From assembly GCA_964589175.1 (NCBI GenBank), contig CAZPRY010000016.1:1-64000 (forward strand): a stretch of DNA of 64,000 nucleotides. Reading direction: 5' to 3'. Positions 1 to 9,534 of this stretch are shown piece after piece. This stretch comes from CAZPRY01 sp964589175. Its GTDB lineage: Bacteria > Fidelibacterota > UBA2242. A program made the translations under genes and the position numbers. Within the stretch, counting starts at the first letter, position 1; every line of letters starts with the position of its first letter. The notes under the pieces are model-generated. The model was not told the origin of the DNA. It did not search any database and worked only from the letters and a program-made list of their open reading frames with translations.

Positions 1-386
1 TCGATTTAGACCATTTTTGAATGTTTTCGCGTACTTCATACTTGATCCGTTAAATCCATGACAATTAAAAACTTTGGTCATTTGTTTTTTATTAATCGGC
101 AACTCATTAGACCGCCGTTAAAGTCAACCCGATGTTTCGCCCGCTGCGCGGGATCAACATGACAGGCTTGGGGTCGGAGTTTCACCGTCAGTCGGTATTG
201 TTCATAAGCCACTGAGGAAACTGAGCATATTTCATTTTATTACCTGATTCTGCATGATTCCATATATCGAATTTTAAGTATTTCTTTATGCCTCAGCGGC
301 TATTTATATCTCCTGCACACTCCTGAATCCATACGCCCGATGCTCAAAATCCAGGCTTAGCTAAAACTCGGGTTTCGCCCAAATCC
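1..386. other. Gap with no gene recognised
   Basis: No convincing reading frame, RNA gene or terminator was seen here. The stretch has mixed composition and short hairpins around 145-160. It ends at the regulatory module before the first permease operon. Confidence 0.5.
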
Positions 387-481
387 GTCCGTTCGCGGAC
401 AGCTGCTGTATCGCATGCGGATAGTCATATTTTAGATCGCAGTAAGTCCCCGAGGGAATTGTGTTTGGCACTCGACTTGCT
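387..481 (+). promoter_or_regulatory. Sigma-54 promoter with upstream activator-like inverted repeat (copy A)
   Basis: A TGGCAC-N5-TTGC element at 466-481 fits the -24/-12 consensus for sigma-54 RNA polymerase. At 387-400 lies the perfect inverted repeat GTCCG-TTCG-CGGAC, followed by GCTGCTGTATCGCA. Exactly 79 nt separate the start of the inverted repeat from the start of the -24 element, the same as in the copy before the permease at 30988. The inverted repeat is a plausible site for a bacterial enhancer-binding protein. That role is inferred from position and symmetry; no such activator gene lies in the window. Confidence 0.72.
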
Positions 482-535
482 CTACTCCACTTGTCATAGA
501 AAGTGAATTAATTTCAGGAAACCAGGATAAATCCT

Positions 536-733
536 ATGAAACTCAAAGCAAAACCCGATCTCTTTTCCGAAAACCAAAACCTGCTGGTCCTGTGTCTGCT
601 TATCAGCGTCTTCTGCTGCGTGCTGGCTCTGTTGTGGATGAGCCATTTTGTTCCGGAATCCGGCGTCTTTGGGAATTTCAATTTCGCGGCCCAGGCTCAC
701 AGTACCGCCGGTCCAGGACTTCTGTTGGTCTGA
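536..733 (+). CDS. Small single-span membrane protein (uncertain)
   Basis: A 65-residue frame with an ATG preceded by AGGA at 8 nt spacing, starting about 55 nt after the sigma-54 element. Residues 16-39 form a strongly hydrophobic helix (NLLVLCLLISVFCCVLALLW region) after a short charged N-terminus; the rest has no recognisable motif. It ends 5 nt before the next start, which suggests co-transcription. No family is recognised. It could be a genuine small inner-membrane protein or a decayed remnant. Confidence 0.35.
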   Translation: MKLKAKPDLFSENQNLLVLCLLISVFCCVLALLWMSHFVPESGVFGNFNFAAQAHSTAGPGLLLV

Positions 734-738
734 AAACT

Positions 739-1200
739 ATGAAACGAGACACGCTGAAACGCTGGCTTGGCCTGGAGCGACGGTTTGGATTAACGCTCGT
801 ATTTCTGATCCTGGTCTTATCCATGTTACGGGCCGGTACCGAAGCGGATACAACCGTCGGTCAAATCCGCTATAAGATGGTGACCGGCAAGCTTGCCGAC
901 GATTGCCATGTGATTCTTTTAAATACCCCGCGGCAAATCAGCAGTTCGAGCAACGATTGGTCGTTCCACATCGACGGTTCCTATCTCGATCTCGTGGTCG
1001 ACGACCGCCTGCACGAGCGCTTATGCCGGGGCTACCGTGATCTGGAATACCACATCTGCATTCACTCCGCTGACCACGAGGCAGATGTTGTTTATCGCCT
1101 CGACCGCGCGGATTTCAATCGTTTGCCATGCGGGACGAGTTTGAAGTACACGGTAAATCCGTCCCGACCCGGTGTCATCGACAAATGGGAAGATTTCTAG
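739..1200 (+). CDS. Hypothetical membrane-anchored or exported protein
   Basis: A 153-residue product starting MKRDTLKRWLGLERR, followed by a hydrophobic segment at about residues 17-33 that could be a signal anchor. The C-terminal part is soluble and rich in Asp, His and Arg, with three or four Cys, and has no motif I recognise. The frame stays open 49 codons upstream, but the first plausible start for a membrane-targeted protein is this ATG; its ribosome site is weak. It sits between the small frame upstream and the permease 42 nt downstream, so it is probably part of that transcription unit. Function unknown. Confidence 0.45.
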   Translation: MKRDTLKRWLGLERRFGLTLVFLILVLSMLRAGTEADTTVGQIRYKMVTGKLADDCHVILLNTPRQISSSSNDWSFHIDGSYLDLVVDDRLHERLCRGYRDLEYHICIHSADHEADVVYRLDRADFNRLPCGTSLKYTVNPSRPGVIDKWEDF

Positions 1201-1242
1201 GGCATTGCCGGTCGTATCGCTTAATTTCGGAAAGGAGTAGCG

Positions 1243-3630
1243 ATGATCCGGAACTATATCCTCATTGTCTGGAGAAACATCAAACGCAACAAGGTCTACT
1301 CCTTCATCAATATCTCCGGCCTGTCGATCGGGATGGCGATTTTCATCCTGATTACTCTTTACGCCCGCTTTGAGTTGAACTTCGAAAAGTTACACCCGAA
1401 TTTTAAAAACATCTGTCGCGCGGAATTGAACCTGGACGGGAAAGGCCGCCTGGTTGGGCTCGTTCACAACGGCATGGGACCCGCGCTGGTCGCCGGCTAT
1501 CCCGAAATTAAAAGCAGTACGCGACTGAACAATTTCGGCGGACAGCAGAGTCTTTCCGTCGATGATGATAATGACTTCCCGGGTCAGCGCGGATTGATGG
1601 TCGAGAGTTCTTTCTTTGAGGTTTTCGGTTTTCGCCTGCTGCAGGGCGCGCCGGCCTCAGTCCTTTCCGAGCCATTTACCATCGTTTTGAGTGAAGATCT
1701 GGCGCAAAAGATGTTCCCTAACGAAAATCCGGTCGGCAAGACGCTACGACTGAACCGCGATACGGAGTACCGGGTCACGGGTGTGATCGAAAACGGGCCG
1801 CCGGACACCCACATCCAATTCAATTTTCTGGCTTCTTACATTACGCAAAACAATCTCTACGGTGAGGGATATATCGACTCCTGGGAGCGTATCAGCTGTT
1901 ATACATACATCGTTCTCGAAGATAATACCGACCTTGTGGCGCTCAACGAAAAACTCAAGACCCTGCTGACTGACCGCCTGGGCGAAGAGTATCCCGCAGT
2001 TTTGTATCTCAAGCCGCTGGCCGACATCCATTTTCACTCCAACGTGCTGGGTGAATTCGGTCCCGGCGGTGATTTGAACCAGGTCAGGATTTCCCTCGCG
2101 ATCGGTTTTTTTGTGCTGCTCATCGCCTGCATTAACTTCATGAACCTGGCCACAGCCCGTTCCACCCGGCGCTCCAAGGAGGTCGGCCTGCGCAAAGTAG
2201 TCGGCGCCAGCCGCGCCCTGCTCATCCGCCAGTATCTCAGCGAGTCGTTGTTTTTCGCTTTTCTGGCACTGCTGCTGGCAATCATCCTGTCCGAGCTCCT
2301 GTTGAAACCGTTCAACGAGATCGTCGGCCGTGACCTCGATCTGGATTTTATGCGCAACTGGCAGTTATCCCTGCAAATGTTACTGGTAGCGCTGGCGGTC
2401 GGCCTGTTTTCGGGCAGTTACCCGGCCTTCTTTCTCTCTTCCCTGAAACCGATCCAGGTGCTCAAAGAGGGCCATTATCCCGGTTCCGGCAATGTCGTCG
2501 TGCGTAAAGCGCTGGTGGTCTTCCAGTTCGCCATCTCGATTTTCCTGATCTTTGGAACGCTGATGATCCAGCGCCAGATGCAATTTATCCGCAACAAAAA
2601 CCTGGGTTTTGAAAAGGAACAGATCCTGGTGACGGCGCTACCCAGTCTGGAGCCGGAAGTGCTTCGGAAATCCATAATCCTGCAAAACGACCTGCTCCAG
2701 GAGCCGGATATTGTGAATGTCTCTTTCTCCCGATTTGTGCCCACTTTCAATGGCGCAGCGACCGTATTCCGCGGCTGGGAAGGTTCCACCGAAGGCGAAG
2801 AAGCCTATGTGAATATCAACTGGATCGACGACCGTTTCCTTGAAACTTATCAGATTCCACTGCTGGCCGGCCGCAATTTCTTCGAGAATTCCGGGCTGGC
2901 GGAAGCCGAAAACTGCCTGATCAACGAGGCTGCCGCGCAACGCCTGGGCTGGGACGATCCGGTCGGCAAGCGACTCGGGGAGGAGTTTACCATAATCGGC
3001 CTAGTCAAGGACTATCACTTCGCCTCTTTACGATACCAGATCGAGCCGTTGATACTCTATCATAGCACCAGACCAGGCCAGAATCCGCGTATCGGACACC
3101 AGGTCTCGATCAAACTTTCGGGGCATAACCTTGATAGAACCGTAGAGATTATCGAGCAAAAGTTCAAAGAAATCTATCCCGCAGCGCCCTTTCGATATCA
3201 ATTCCTGGACGAGCAGTTCCAGCGCATGTACACGGCCGAGCAGCGGACTTCCAAAACCGTCGGATACCTGTCGCTGATCGCGATCTTCATCGCCTGCCTG
3301 GGGCTCTTCGGCCTGGCTTCACATACCGCCGAACAGCACACGCGGGAGATTGGTATTCGCAAAGTCCTGGGCGGCAGCGTCGCCCATATCGTCTATATCT
3401 TTACCCGTGAATTCGCTAAATGGATACTGCTGGCCAACCTGCTGGCTTGGCCGATCGCCTGGCTTGCCATGCATAAATGGCTCGAAAATTTCGCCTATCG
3501 GACCAGCATACCGTTTTGGTTTTTCCTGCTCGCCGGAGTGATGGCCTTGACCATCGCACTGATCACGGTCAGTTTTCAATCGATTCGGTCGGCCCTGGCC
3601 AATCCGGTCAAAGCCCTTCGATACGAATAA
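1243..3630 (+). CDS. ABC transporter permease, MacB-periplasmic/FtsX type
   Basis: A 795-residue integral membrane protein. Domain order: a first membrane helix (about 19-42), a MacB-type periplasmic core domain (about 45-275), a first FtsX domain with the family signature ACINFMNLATARSTRR followed by KEVGLRKVVGA (about 285-400), a further helix pair and a second periplasmic domain, and a C-terminal FtsX domain (about 675-790) with CLGLFGLASHTAE and REIGIRKVLG. It ends ANPVKALRYE, like its paralogues. AAGGAG precedes the ATG at good spacing. This family works with a separate ATPase in MacB/LolCDE-like systems, exporting substrates or transmitting force across the envelope; no ATPase gene is in view, so the substrate is unknown. 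It probably forms an operon with the next permease 24 nt downstream. Confidence 0.88.
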   Translation: MIRNYILIVWRNIKRNKVYSFINISGLSIGMAIFILITLYARFELNFEKLHPNFKNICRAELNLDGKGRLVGLVHNGMGPALVAGYPEIKSSTRLNNFGGQQSLSVDDDNDFPGQRGLMVESSFFEVFGFRLLQGAPASVLSEPFTIVLSEDLAQKMFPNENPVGKTLRLNRDTEYRVTGVIENGPPDTHIQFNFLASYITQNNLYGEGYIDSWERISCYTYIVLEDNTDLVALNEKLKTLLTDRLGEEYPAVLYLKPLADIHFHSNVLGEFGPGGDLNQVRISLAIGFFVLLIACINFMNLATARSTRRSKEVGLRKVVGASRALLIRQYLSESLFFAFLALLLAIILSELLLKPFNEIVGRDLDLDFMRNWQLSLQMLLVALAVGLFSGSYPAFFLSSLKPIQVLKEGHYPGSGNVVVRKALVVFQFAISIFLIFGTLMIQRQMQFIRNKNLGFEKEQILVTALPSLEPEVLRKSIILQNDLLQEPDIVNVSFSRFVPTFNGAATVFRGWEGSTEGEEAYVNINWIDDRFLETYQIPLLAGRNFFENSGLAEAENCLINEAAAQRLGWDDPVGKRLGEEFTIIGLVKDYHFASLRYQIEPLILYHSTRPGQNPRIGHQVSIKLSGHNLDRTVEIIEQKFKEIYPAAPFRYQFLDEQFQRMYTAEQRTSKTVGYLSLIAIFIACLGLFGLASHTAEQHTREIGIRKVLGGSVAHIVYIFTREFAKWILLANLLAWPIAWLAMHKWLENFAYRTSIPFWFFLLAGVMALTIALITVSFQSIRSALANPVKALRYE

Positions 3631-3654
3631 TCAAGACTAGAAAGACAGGAATTT

Positions 3655-5997
3655 ATGTTCGGAAATTATCTCAAGATCGCGCTCAGAAATCTGAGAAAAA
3701 ACAGACTATTTTCCTTTATAAATATCGCCGGCCTGGCGATCGGCCTGGCGGCCTGCATACTGATCCTGTTCTGGGTCCACGATGAATTAACCTTCGATCG
3801 CTTCTTTCGCGACGCCCAAAACATCTACCAGATCAATAAAAGCTACCTTATCGGTACCGAAGCCGATTACAATCCTTCCACACCGTTTCCGCTGGCGGCG
3901 GCCTTGCGAAGTGATTTCGCGGAAGTCCGCAATGCGGCCAACTTTCACCGCTCCGAAACTCTGGTCCGTTATAACGACAAGCGCTTCACGGAACGAAACG
4001 ACTGCAATTCAGATTCCGCTTTCTTCAGAGTTTTCTCTTTCGATTTCATCCGCGGCAGTGCCCGAAAAGCCTTCCAGGCAACGGATGCCATTGTTATCAC
4101 CGAAGAAATGGCGGCCAAATATTTCGGCGACATCGATCCGATCGGTCAGATCCTGAATCTCGACAATCGCCGCGATTGCACCATCAGCGGTGTTATCCGG
4201 AACATTCCAAGCAACAGCAGCATCCGCTACGATCTGTACGTACTGATCCCGCCGGAGGCCCAGGCCGCTAACCGGGACGACTGGGGTTCGCATTTTATAC
4301 GGACCTTTGCCCTGATCAGTGAAAATGCCTCTCCGGTGGAATTCAATCAAAAACTGGCAGCATTGGCCAAAACCCATCTGCCAAATGAAAAAATCAGTTT
4401 CACCTCCCTTCCCCTACCAAAGCTGCATCTCTATGCACTCGACGGCCGGCCGGAAGGAATGCGCAATATCTATTTCTTCTCGATCATCGCGGCCTTCATC
4501 CTGATCATCGCCTGCATCAACTTCATGAACCTCTCCACCGCACGCGCCAGCATCCGGGCCAAAGAGGTCGGCATGCGCAAGGTCGTCGGCGCCGGCCGAA
4601 GACAGATCGTAGTCCAGTTCCTCGGCGAATCCGTCTTGCAGGCGATCATCGCGCTCGTCTTCGCATTTCTCATCGTGGAGCTGGTGATGCCGGCTTTCAA
4701 TCAGCTGACTGCCAAAACAATCTCTTTCAGTTTCTCCGACATCCGAGTCGCCGTACTTTTCCTGGGTACGGCCGTCTTGACGGGCCTGCTGGCCGGGTGG
4801 TACCCGGCGCTGCACCTGTCTTCCTACCAGCCGGTAAAAATACTCAAAGGCACCTCCGTGAGTGCATCGAGATTCACCATCGGTCTCAGACAATCCCTGG
4901 TGGTTATCCAATTCAGCATCGCCACCCTGCTGCTGATCTGCAGCTCCATTCTCTACCTTCAGAACAATTATATCCGGAACAAGGAACTCGGTTTCAACCA
5001 GGCAGACATTCTCTATCTGAGCCTGAATCATGAGATTTCCAATAACTTTGAGGCCGCCCGCAGTGAACTGCTGCAATATCCCGATGTCCTGAATGTGGCC
5101 CGCTGCTCATCACTGCCCTCCGCCACCTTTTCCATCATGCGCGGCATCACCTGGGAAGGCAAGCAGAGTCCAGAAGGGGTCGCCTTCGGTTTTGCTTCGG
5201 TCGATTTTGACTATTTCAATACTCTGGAAATGAAGCTGCTGCAGGGACGCCCATTTGCCAGAGAATTCCCATCGGACTCTCAATCCATCCTGATCAACCG
5301 GAAAGCGGCGGCCCTGCTCGGCGGGGACGACATCATCGGAAGATATCTCATCCTGGACGAGGAGACGCAGCTGCCCATCATCGGCGTTCTTGAGGACTTC
5401 AACGCACTGCCTCTGAATTACGCCATCGAGCCGATGGTACTGACCCTTATCCCGGACTACTATCGTCTCATGATGATCAAAATTCATCCAGGGAACATCC
5501 CGGAAAGCATTCGCAGAATCGAAACGACCTGGAACCGCTTTGCGCCCGACTTTCCCTTCGAATATCATTTCCTGGACGAACAATTCGACCAGCTCTACCG
5601 CAATGAAATTCGCATGGCCGCCATTTTCAAGTATTTCGTGATTCTGGCCTTCTTCATATCCTGCCTCGGACTATTCGGCATGGCCTCCTTTACGGCCGTG
5701 CGCCGCAGAAAGGAAATCGGCATCCGCAAAGTTCAGGGTGCCACGATTTCCGGCGTCACGTTCCTGCTCTCGAAAGAATTCGCCAAATGGGTGCTGATCT
5801 CGAATCTGTTCGCCTGGCCGATTGCCTATTTCGCAATGAATAAGTGGCTGCAGCAATTCGCCTACCGAATGGAACTGACGATCTGGCCCTTCCTTTTTTC
5901 GGGAGTTTTAACGCTCACAGTGGCCCTGATGACGGTCAGCTACCAGGCTGTCAAGGCCGCCACGGCCAATCCGATTGAAGCACTTCGTTACGAGTAG
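3655..5997 (+). CDS. ABC transporter permease, MacB-periplasmic/FtsX type
   Basis: A 780-residue paralogue of the preceding permease with the same order: N-terminal helix (MFGNYLKIALRNLRKN start, helix at about 20-42), periplasmic domain, FtsX domain with IACINFMNLSTARASIR and KEVGMRKVVGA, second periplasmic domain, and C-terminal FtsX domain with CLGLFGMASFTAV and KEIGIRKVQGA. It ends ANPIEALRYE and stops with an ordinary TAG. The start has AGGA about 6 nt upstream. The 24-nt gap implies co-transcription and possibly a heterodimeric permease pair. The substrate cannot be read from sequence. The two proteins are clearly divergent, so this is not a recent duplication. Confidence 0.88.
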   Translation: MFGNYLKIALRNLRKNRLFSFINIAGLAIGLAACILILFWVHDELTFDRFFRDAQNIYQINKSYLIGTEADYNPSTPFPLAAALRSDFAEVRNAANFHRSETLVRYNDKRFTERNDCNSDSAFFRVFSFDFIRGSARKAFQATDAIVITEEMAAKYFGDIDPIGQILNLDNRRDCTISGVIRNIPSNSSIRYDLYVLIPPEAQAANRDDWGSHFIRTFALISENASPVEFNQKLAALAKTHLPNEKISFTSLPLPKLHLYALDGRPEGMRNIYFFSIIAAFILIIACINFMNLSTARASIRAKEVGMRKVVGAGRRQIVVQFLGESVLQAIIALVFAFLIVELVMPAFNQLTAKTISFSFSDIRVAVLFLGTAVLTGLLAGWYPALHLSSYQPVKILKGTSVSASRFTIGLRQSLVVIQFSIATLLLICSSILYLQNNYIRNKELGFNQADILYLSLNHEISNNFEAARSELLQYPDVLNVARCSSLPSATFSIMRGITWEGKQSPEGVAFGFASVDFDYFNTLEMKLLQGRPFAREFPSDSQSILINRKAAALLGGDDIIGRYLILDEETQLPIIGVLEDFNALPLNYAIEPMVLTLIPDYYRLMMIKIHPGNIPESIRRIETTWNRFAPDFPFEYHFLDEQFDQLYRNEIRMAAIFKYFVILAFFISCLGLFGMASFTAVRRRKEIGIRKVQGATISGVTFLLSKEFAKWVLISNLFAWPIAYFAMNKWLQQFAYRMELTIWPFLFSGVLTLTVALMTVSYQAVKAATANPIEALRYE

Positions 5998-6012
5998 CAT
6001 CGAAGTGCGGAG

Positions 6013-6033
6013 ATCCCGAACTCGTTTCGGGAT
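6013..6033 (+). terminator. Hairpin after permease pair
   Basis: ATCCCGAA-CTCGT-TTCGGGAT forms an 8-bp perfect stem with a 5-nt loop 15 nt after the stop codon. There is no T tract, so it may be a weak terminator or an mRNA 3'-end stabiliser. Confidence 0.45.
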
Positions 6034-6558
6034 GGAGAGCCTGCGCTACAAGTAAGATCGACGCTGCAACTGATGCGATAAAACGTATCCGGCATGGAAT
6101 ATCCGGATTCGCAGCTTGCCCCCTACAACTTCCACCTATGGTAAAATCAATCCAACAATGTCGGAACGCGAAACCCAAATAACAAATAAACCTGTGAACC
6201 AACTAACCTCTTCACTATCCCAATCTTTATCATTCCATAAAAGGCTTTACTTCTTTTTTAAAAATCACTAATATGGATTCAACGGAGAACTACGAGCGGG
6301 AAGAACGCTATTTATGTTTACGTATCAACAAAAAACAATTGATTCCTTGCGAAAATTAGATAAGTTATTAAAGGCATTCTGGTTTGCATATAAAAATGGC
6401 GTTCACTGTTCAAAATGTACCTAACTTTAATGGATCAATTTGTGTAAGACGGGTTCATATTTGTATTTTGGGGAAGGTAAAATCTAAAAACACTACATAT
6501 CCACAGGCCAAATCACAATCAATGATAAAGTAATTATGAAAAGGAAATATGAATCAAT
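6034..6558. other. Intergenic transition into AT-rich island
   Basis: No gene is seen. Base composition shifts sharply to AT-rich from about 6200 onward, marking the left border of a probably acquired segment that carries the nuclease-NACHT gene. Confidence 0.5.
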
Positions 6559-8847
6559 ATGTTATCAGAAGATCAAATATTTGAAAATGAAGTGAGACGT
6601 ATTGCTCGTCAACTCTGGCCTATAGCTCAGTATGATGGTGCTTCCATTGTCGAAAACAGAGAAAGAGATGGTATCTTTGAAACAGAAGAATGCATTCACT
6701 TAATAGAAGCAACAACATCAAGAAAAAAAAATAAAGCTTATGATGATAGTAAAAAATTGATAACTCTTGCAACCAGATATAAAACTAAAAAATGGAAAGC
6801 TATCAAATGTTGGTTTATCACAAAAGATGAACCAACAGCAGATCAACGCTCAGAAATTAATAAACACAAGGGACAAGTAATTGCTTTATCATTCACTCAA
6901 TTTCAATCAAAATTAATTGATGTAAACACTTACCTATCATTACGAGACAAGTACTATTTTGGCAGTGTGAGAGATCCCAAGGATGGGGGAATTACTCCAC
7001 CCATTGATTACATCCCTTTAGATTTAGTAGAGACAGCTGAAAATCGACTATGGTCTATCGAAGAAATACGTAATTATCTTAAAGAGGGAAGTAAATTTTT
7101 CATTGTAGGTGATTATGGGTCCGGCAAAAGTATGACACTTCGAAAGATTTATCAAGAATTCAAAAAGATGTAGATCAAGAATAATACCCAATTATTCCCG
7201 ATATATATTAATCTGAGAGATCATCTTGGCCAGACCAATGCTTCCGAAATTTTCGAGCGCCACGCCAGAAACATTGGATTTCCTAATCCATCACATATAG
7301 TAAGAGCTTGGCGAGCTGGATACGTTATACTACTTATGGATGGAATTGATGAGTTAACTACTGTTGGAATACAAGGAATATGGAAAAAACTTCAAACAAT
7401 AAGATACGCGGCAATGCAAGGAATAAGAGAAATTATTCGGGACCACCCAAATAATATTGGTATAATTTTAGCTGGGAGGGAACATTTTTTTGATAGTGAG
7501 AAGGAACTCCGAAACGCGCTAGGGCTTTCTAATAGTTATTATCACTTATCAATATCAAAATTCTCTGATGAACAAATAAAAAAATACCTGGTGGAGAGTG
7601 GATTATCCGGTCAGATACCAATGTGGCTTCCAACTAGACCCCTTTTAATTGGATATTTGGCGGCACATGGATTTTTGGATGAAATGATTAATTGTGAAAA
7701 TGATAAAGAAAAAAGCCAAATAATTAAAGATCCCGCCATCGGATGGGATTATTTGTTAGATAAAGTCTGTGAGAGAGAGGCCCAAATTGAAGCGGGTATT
7801 GATGGACACACAATTAGAAGAATATTGGAAAGATTAGCAACTAAATCGAGAATAGCCGAAGATGGACTATGCCCCTTATACCCAGATAAAATTATTTATG
7901 TATTCAAGGAAATTTGTGGGTATCTTCCAGATGAAAAAGGACTTTTACTTCTTCAAAGATTACCTGGCTTGGGGATAGATAGAGCTGATGAAGAAACTCG
8001 AAAGTTCGTCGATGAGGATTTTGCAGATGTTTGCAGAGCCGGCGATATTTGTGAGTATATCTCACATCCATTTGATTTCGATACTTCGCTGTTTCTCGAA
8101 TCCCAATGTGGCCTTCATGAATTAGGTATTGGTATTTCTATACACATACTTAATAAATGTGAGTATAGTGAAAATAAAATAAATTCATCTCTTGACTTTG
8201 CCCAAAAAAGAAAAGCATCGGAAATATTAAAATCGGATATTATACGTATACTCATTAGTGGTCAATGGAATATAACCAATAGGACGGCTATTCAAGGATG
8301 TTTAATTCATCTTTTAACAATAGATGAAGACTTACCTGATGCTTCATTAATAATATTTAAAGATTGCTTTTTTTCTAAAATCGAAATAGGCCCTGATGTA
8401 AACTCTAGTAAATGTCCAAAATTTATAGATTGTTATGTTGGAAAAATTGAAGGGCGCGTTTCTAAAGATGATCTTCCTTCTAATATTTTCAATACAGAAT
8501 GCATTATTGATGAATTTATTGACCATAAAAGTACTACTAATTCGATAATTGCTTTAGATTTACCTTTAGGTACAAAAGTTCTGTTAACGATATTAAAAAA
8601 ACTATATTTCCAGAGCGGTTCTGGAAGGAAAGAAAAAGCATTGTCTGCAGGCCTAGATCACCACGCAAAACGTATTGTATCAGATGTTTTAAAAATTGCT
8701 CAATCTGAGGGGCTAATTATACCCTATAAGAGGGGTACTCTTCACATCTGGCTACCGGATAGAAACCAAAGGGCAAGAGTTACACGAATTATTTCTTCAC
8801 CAAATGAATCAGTGGATATATTGATTTCTAAAACTAAGGAGTTGTGA
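6559..8847 (+). pseudogene. Nuclease-NACHT STAND NTPase, interrupted by an in-frame amber codon
   Basis: Two open stretches in one frame are separated only by TAG at 7171-7173. Read through, they give 762 residues. Residues 1-140 look like a PD-(D/E)XK-type nuclease: D37 (ERDGIF), E50 (HLIEATTS) and K65/K66. Walker A GDYGSGKS spans 184-191, and the NACHT-type Walker B LLMDGIDEL is at about 258-266, followed by a sensor-like IILAGREHFF. The C-terminal part is helical and ends in a winged-helix-like segment. The family (REase-like plus NACHT) is known from bacteria and resembles anti-phage STAND NTPases; the defence role is inferred. The amber codon falls 13 codons after Walker A, so the first product would have nuclease and P-loop only, and the next ATG is inside Walker B. 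TAG is an ordinary stop in neighbouring genes, so this is probably a nonsense mutation. The gene is much AT-richer than its surroundings, which suggests transfer. Confidence 0.75.
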
Positions 8848-8906
8848 TAATTCACTTCAATGCTACCAACCAACATAACGAATAAGTTATCTAGTATATT
8901 AATTGT

Positions 8907-9375
8907 ATCCTTGACTCCGGTAAAACTTAGTCAGGTTTCGGTTTTGATTTACGACCTGAACGACCGCTTGCTGGAAACAATGGTAGAATAAAAACAAAGC
9001 CCCGGGGATTATACCGTTCATTGGCAACCGGGCAATATTTCCAGCGGGCTTTATTCTTCCTTCGAAATACCACAGGTATAAACCTGTGGAAGGAAGTATC
9101 CGCTGTCTTATGCTATATTATGTAGATGGAGTACAAGAAACAAGCCCATGCCGTCTATTACATGCGATATCACATAGGCTACTTTGAATCGACAGTTGGC
9201 ATCAATGAAAGTGTGATAAGGGAATATATAGAGAAGCAGTCGCAAGAAGACAGCGGACAAGCGAAGCTTGTACTCTGATATTTAATGCTACGGGCGCGAG
9301 CCCGTAGTTTTTTACTTTATCATGCTGGAGACTGAAAACGCGCAGAGAGTAAGAAAAACGCTGTATTTGAAATAG
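8907..9375 (+). pseudogene. Remnant of FlgD-like/type IX sorting domain, split by IS200-like relic
   Basis: The frame from 8907 reads VSLTPVKLSQVSVLIYD, then LNDRLLETMVE, an in-frame TAA at 8989-8991, then QSPGDYTVHWQPGNISSGLY up to 9054. The match to the end of a secreted-protein sorting domain resumes in another frame at 9316 with FIMLETENAQRVRKTLYLK and a stop at 9373-9375. Joining the two halves across the intervening 261 bp restores the canonical SGLY-F-x-L-E ending. Only the last ~70 residues of the original exported protein survive, with no upstream part. This is a dead gene end carrying a later insertion. Confidence 0.75.
9055..9315 (+). mobile_element. IS200/IS605-like relic with internally deleted transposase
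   Basis: Within this 261-bp insert, positions 9126-9278 encode a 50-residue frame: MEYKKQAHAVYYMRYH joins directly to GYFESTVGINESVIREYIE. The first part matches the start, and the second the C-terminus, of IS200-type TnpA (Y1 transposase), so the HUH motif and catalytic Tyr region between them are missing. Subterminal perfect palindromes lie on both sides: CCACAGGT-ATAA-ACCTGTGG at 9070-9089 and CTACGGGC-GCGA-GCCCGTAG at 9288-9307, as expected for the end hairpins of this single-strand transposing family. The outer ends are placed where the interrupted sorting domain resumes. It is non-autonomous; movement would need a transposase in trans. Confidence 0.72.
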
Positions 9376-9393
9376 GCGAATCTTTGGAAGGAA

Positions 9394-9534
9394 ATCACGA
9401 AAAACCGTCTTACGTATCTATTTGCCGTCCTTGTACTTTTTTCCTGTTCGAATGAAATCCTGAAAGAGATCTCCATACCGTTGAACACCGAATCTGTGGA
9501 CACTTATCAACTGTCAGGCGGATGGATCGGATAG
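9394..9534 (+). pseudogene. Lipoprotein N-terminal fragment
   Basis: After a GGAAGGA ribosome-like site comes a frame reading TKNRLTYLFAVLVLFSCSNE, a lysine/arginine n-region, hydrophobic core and LFSC lipobox. No ATG/GTG/TTG is in place (ATC-ACG where a start would be expected), and the frame stops after 46 codons inside the following repeat unit. It looks like the 5' end of a lipoprotein gene truncated by the repeat. It is 18 nt after the sorting-domain remnant. Confidence 0.45.

Noticed and set aside
6559..8847. UAG reassigned to an amino acid, making the NACHT gene intact
   Set aside because: TAG is the normal stop of clear genes in the window (for example at 5995-5997 and 11064-11066), so a genome-wide reassignment does not fit.
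6500..8920. NACHT gene as an integron cassette
   Set aside because: ATAAC and GTTAT near 8874-8895 form only a tiny hairpin; no matching core was found before the gene.
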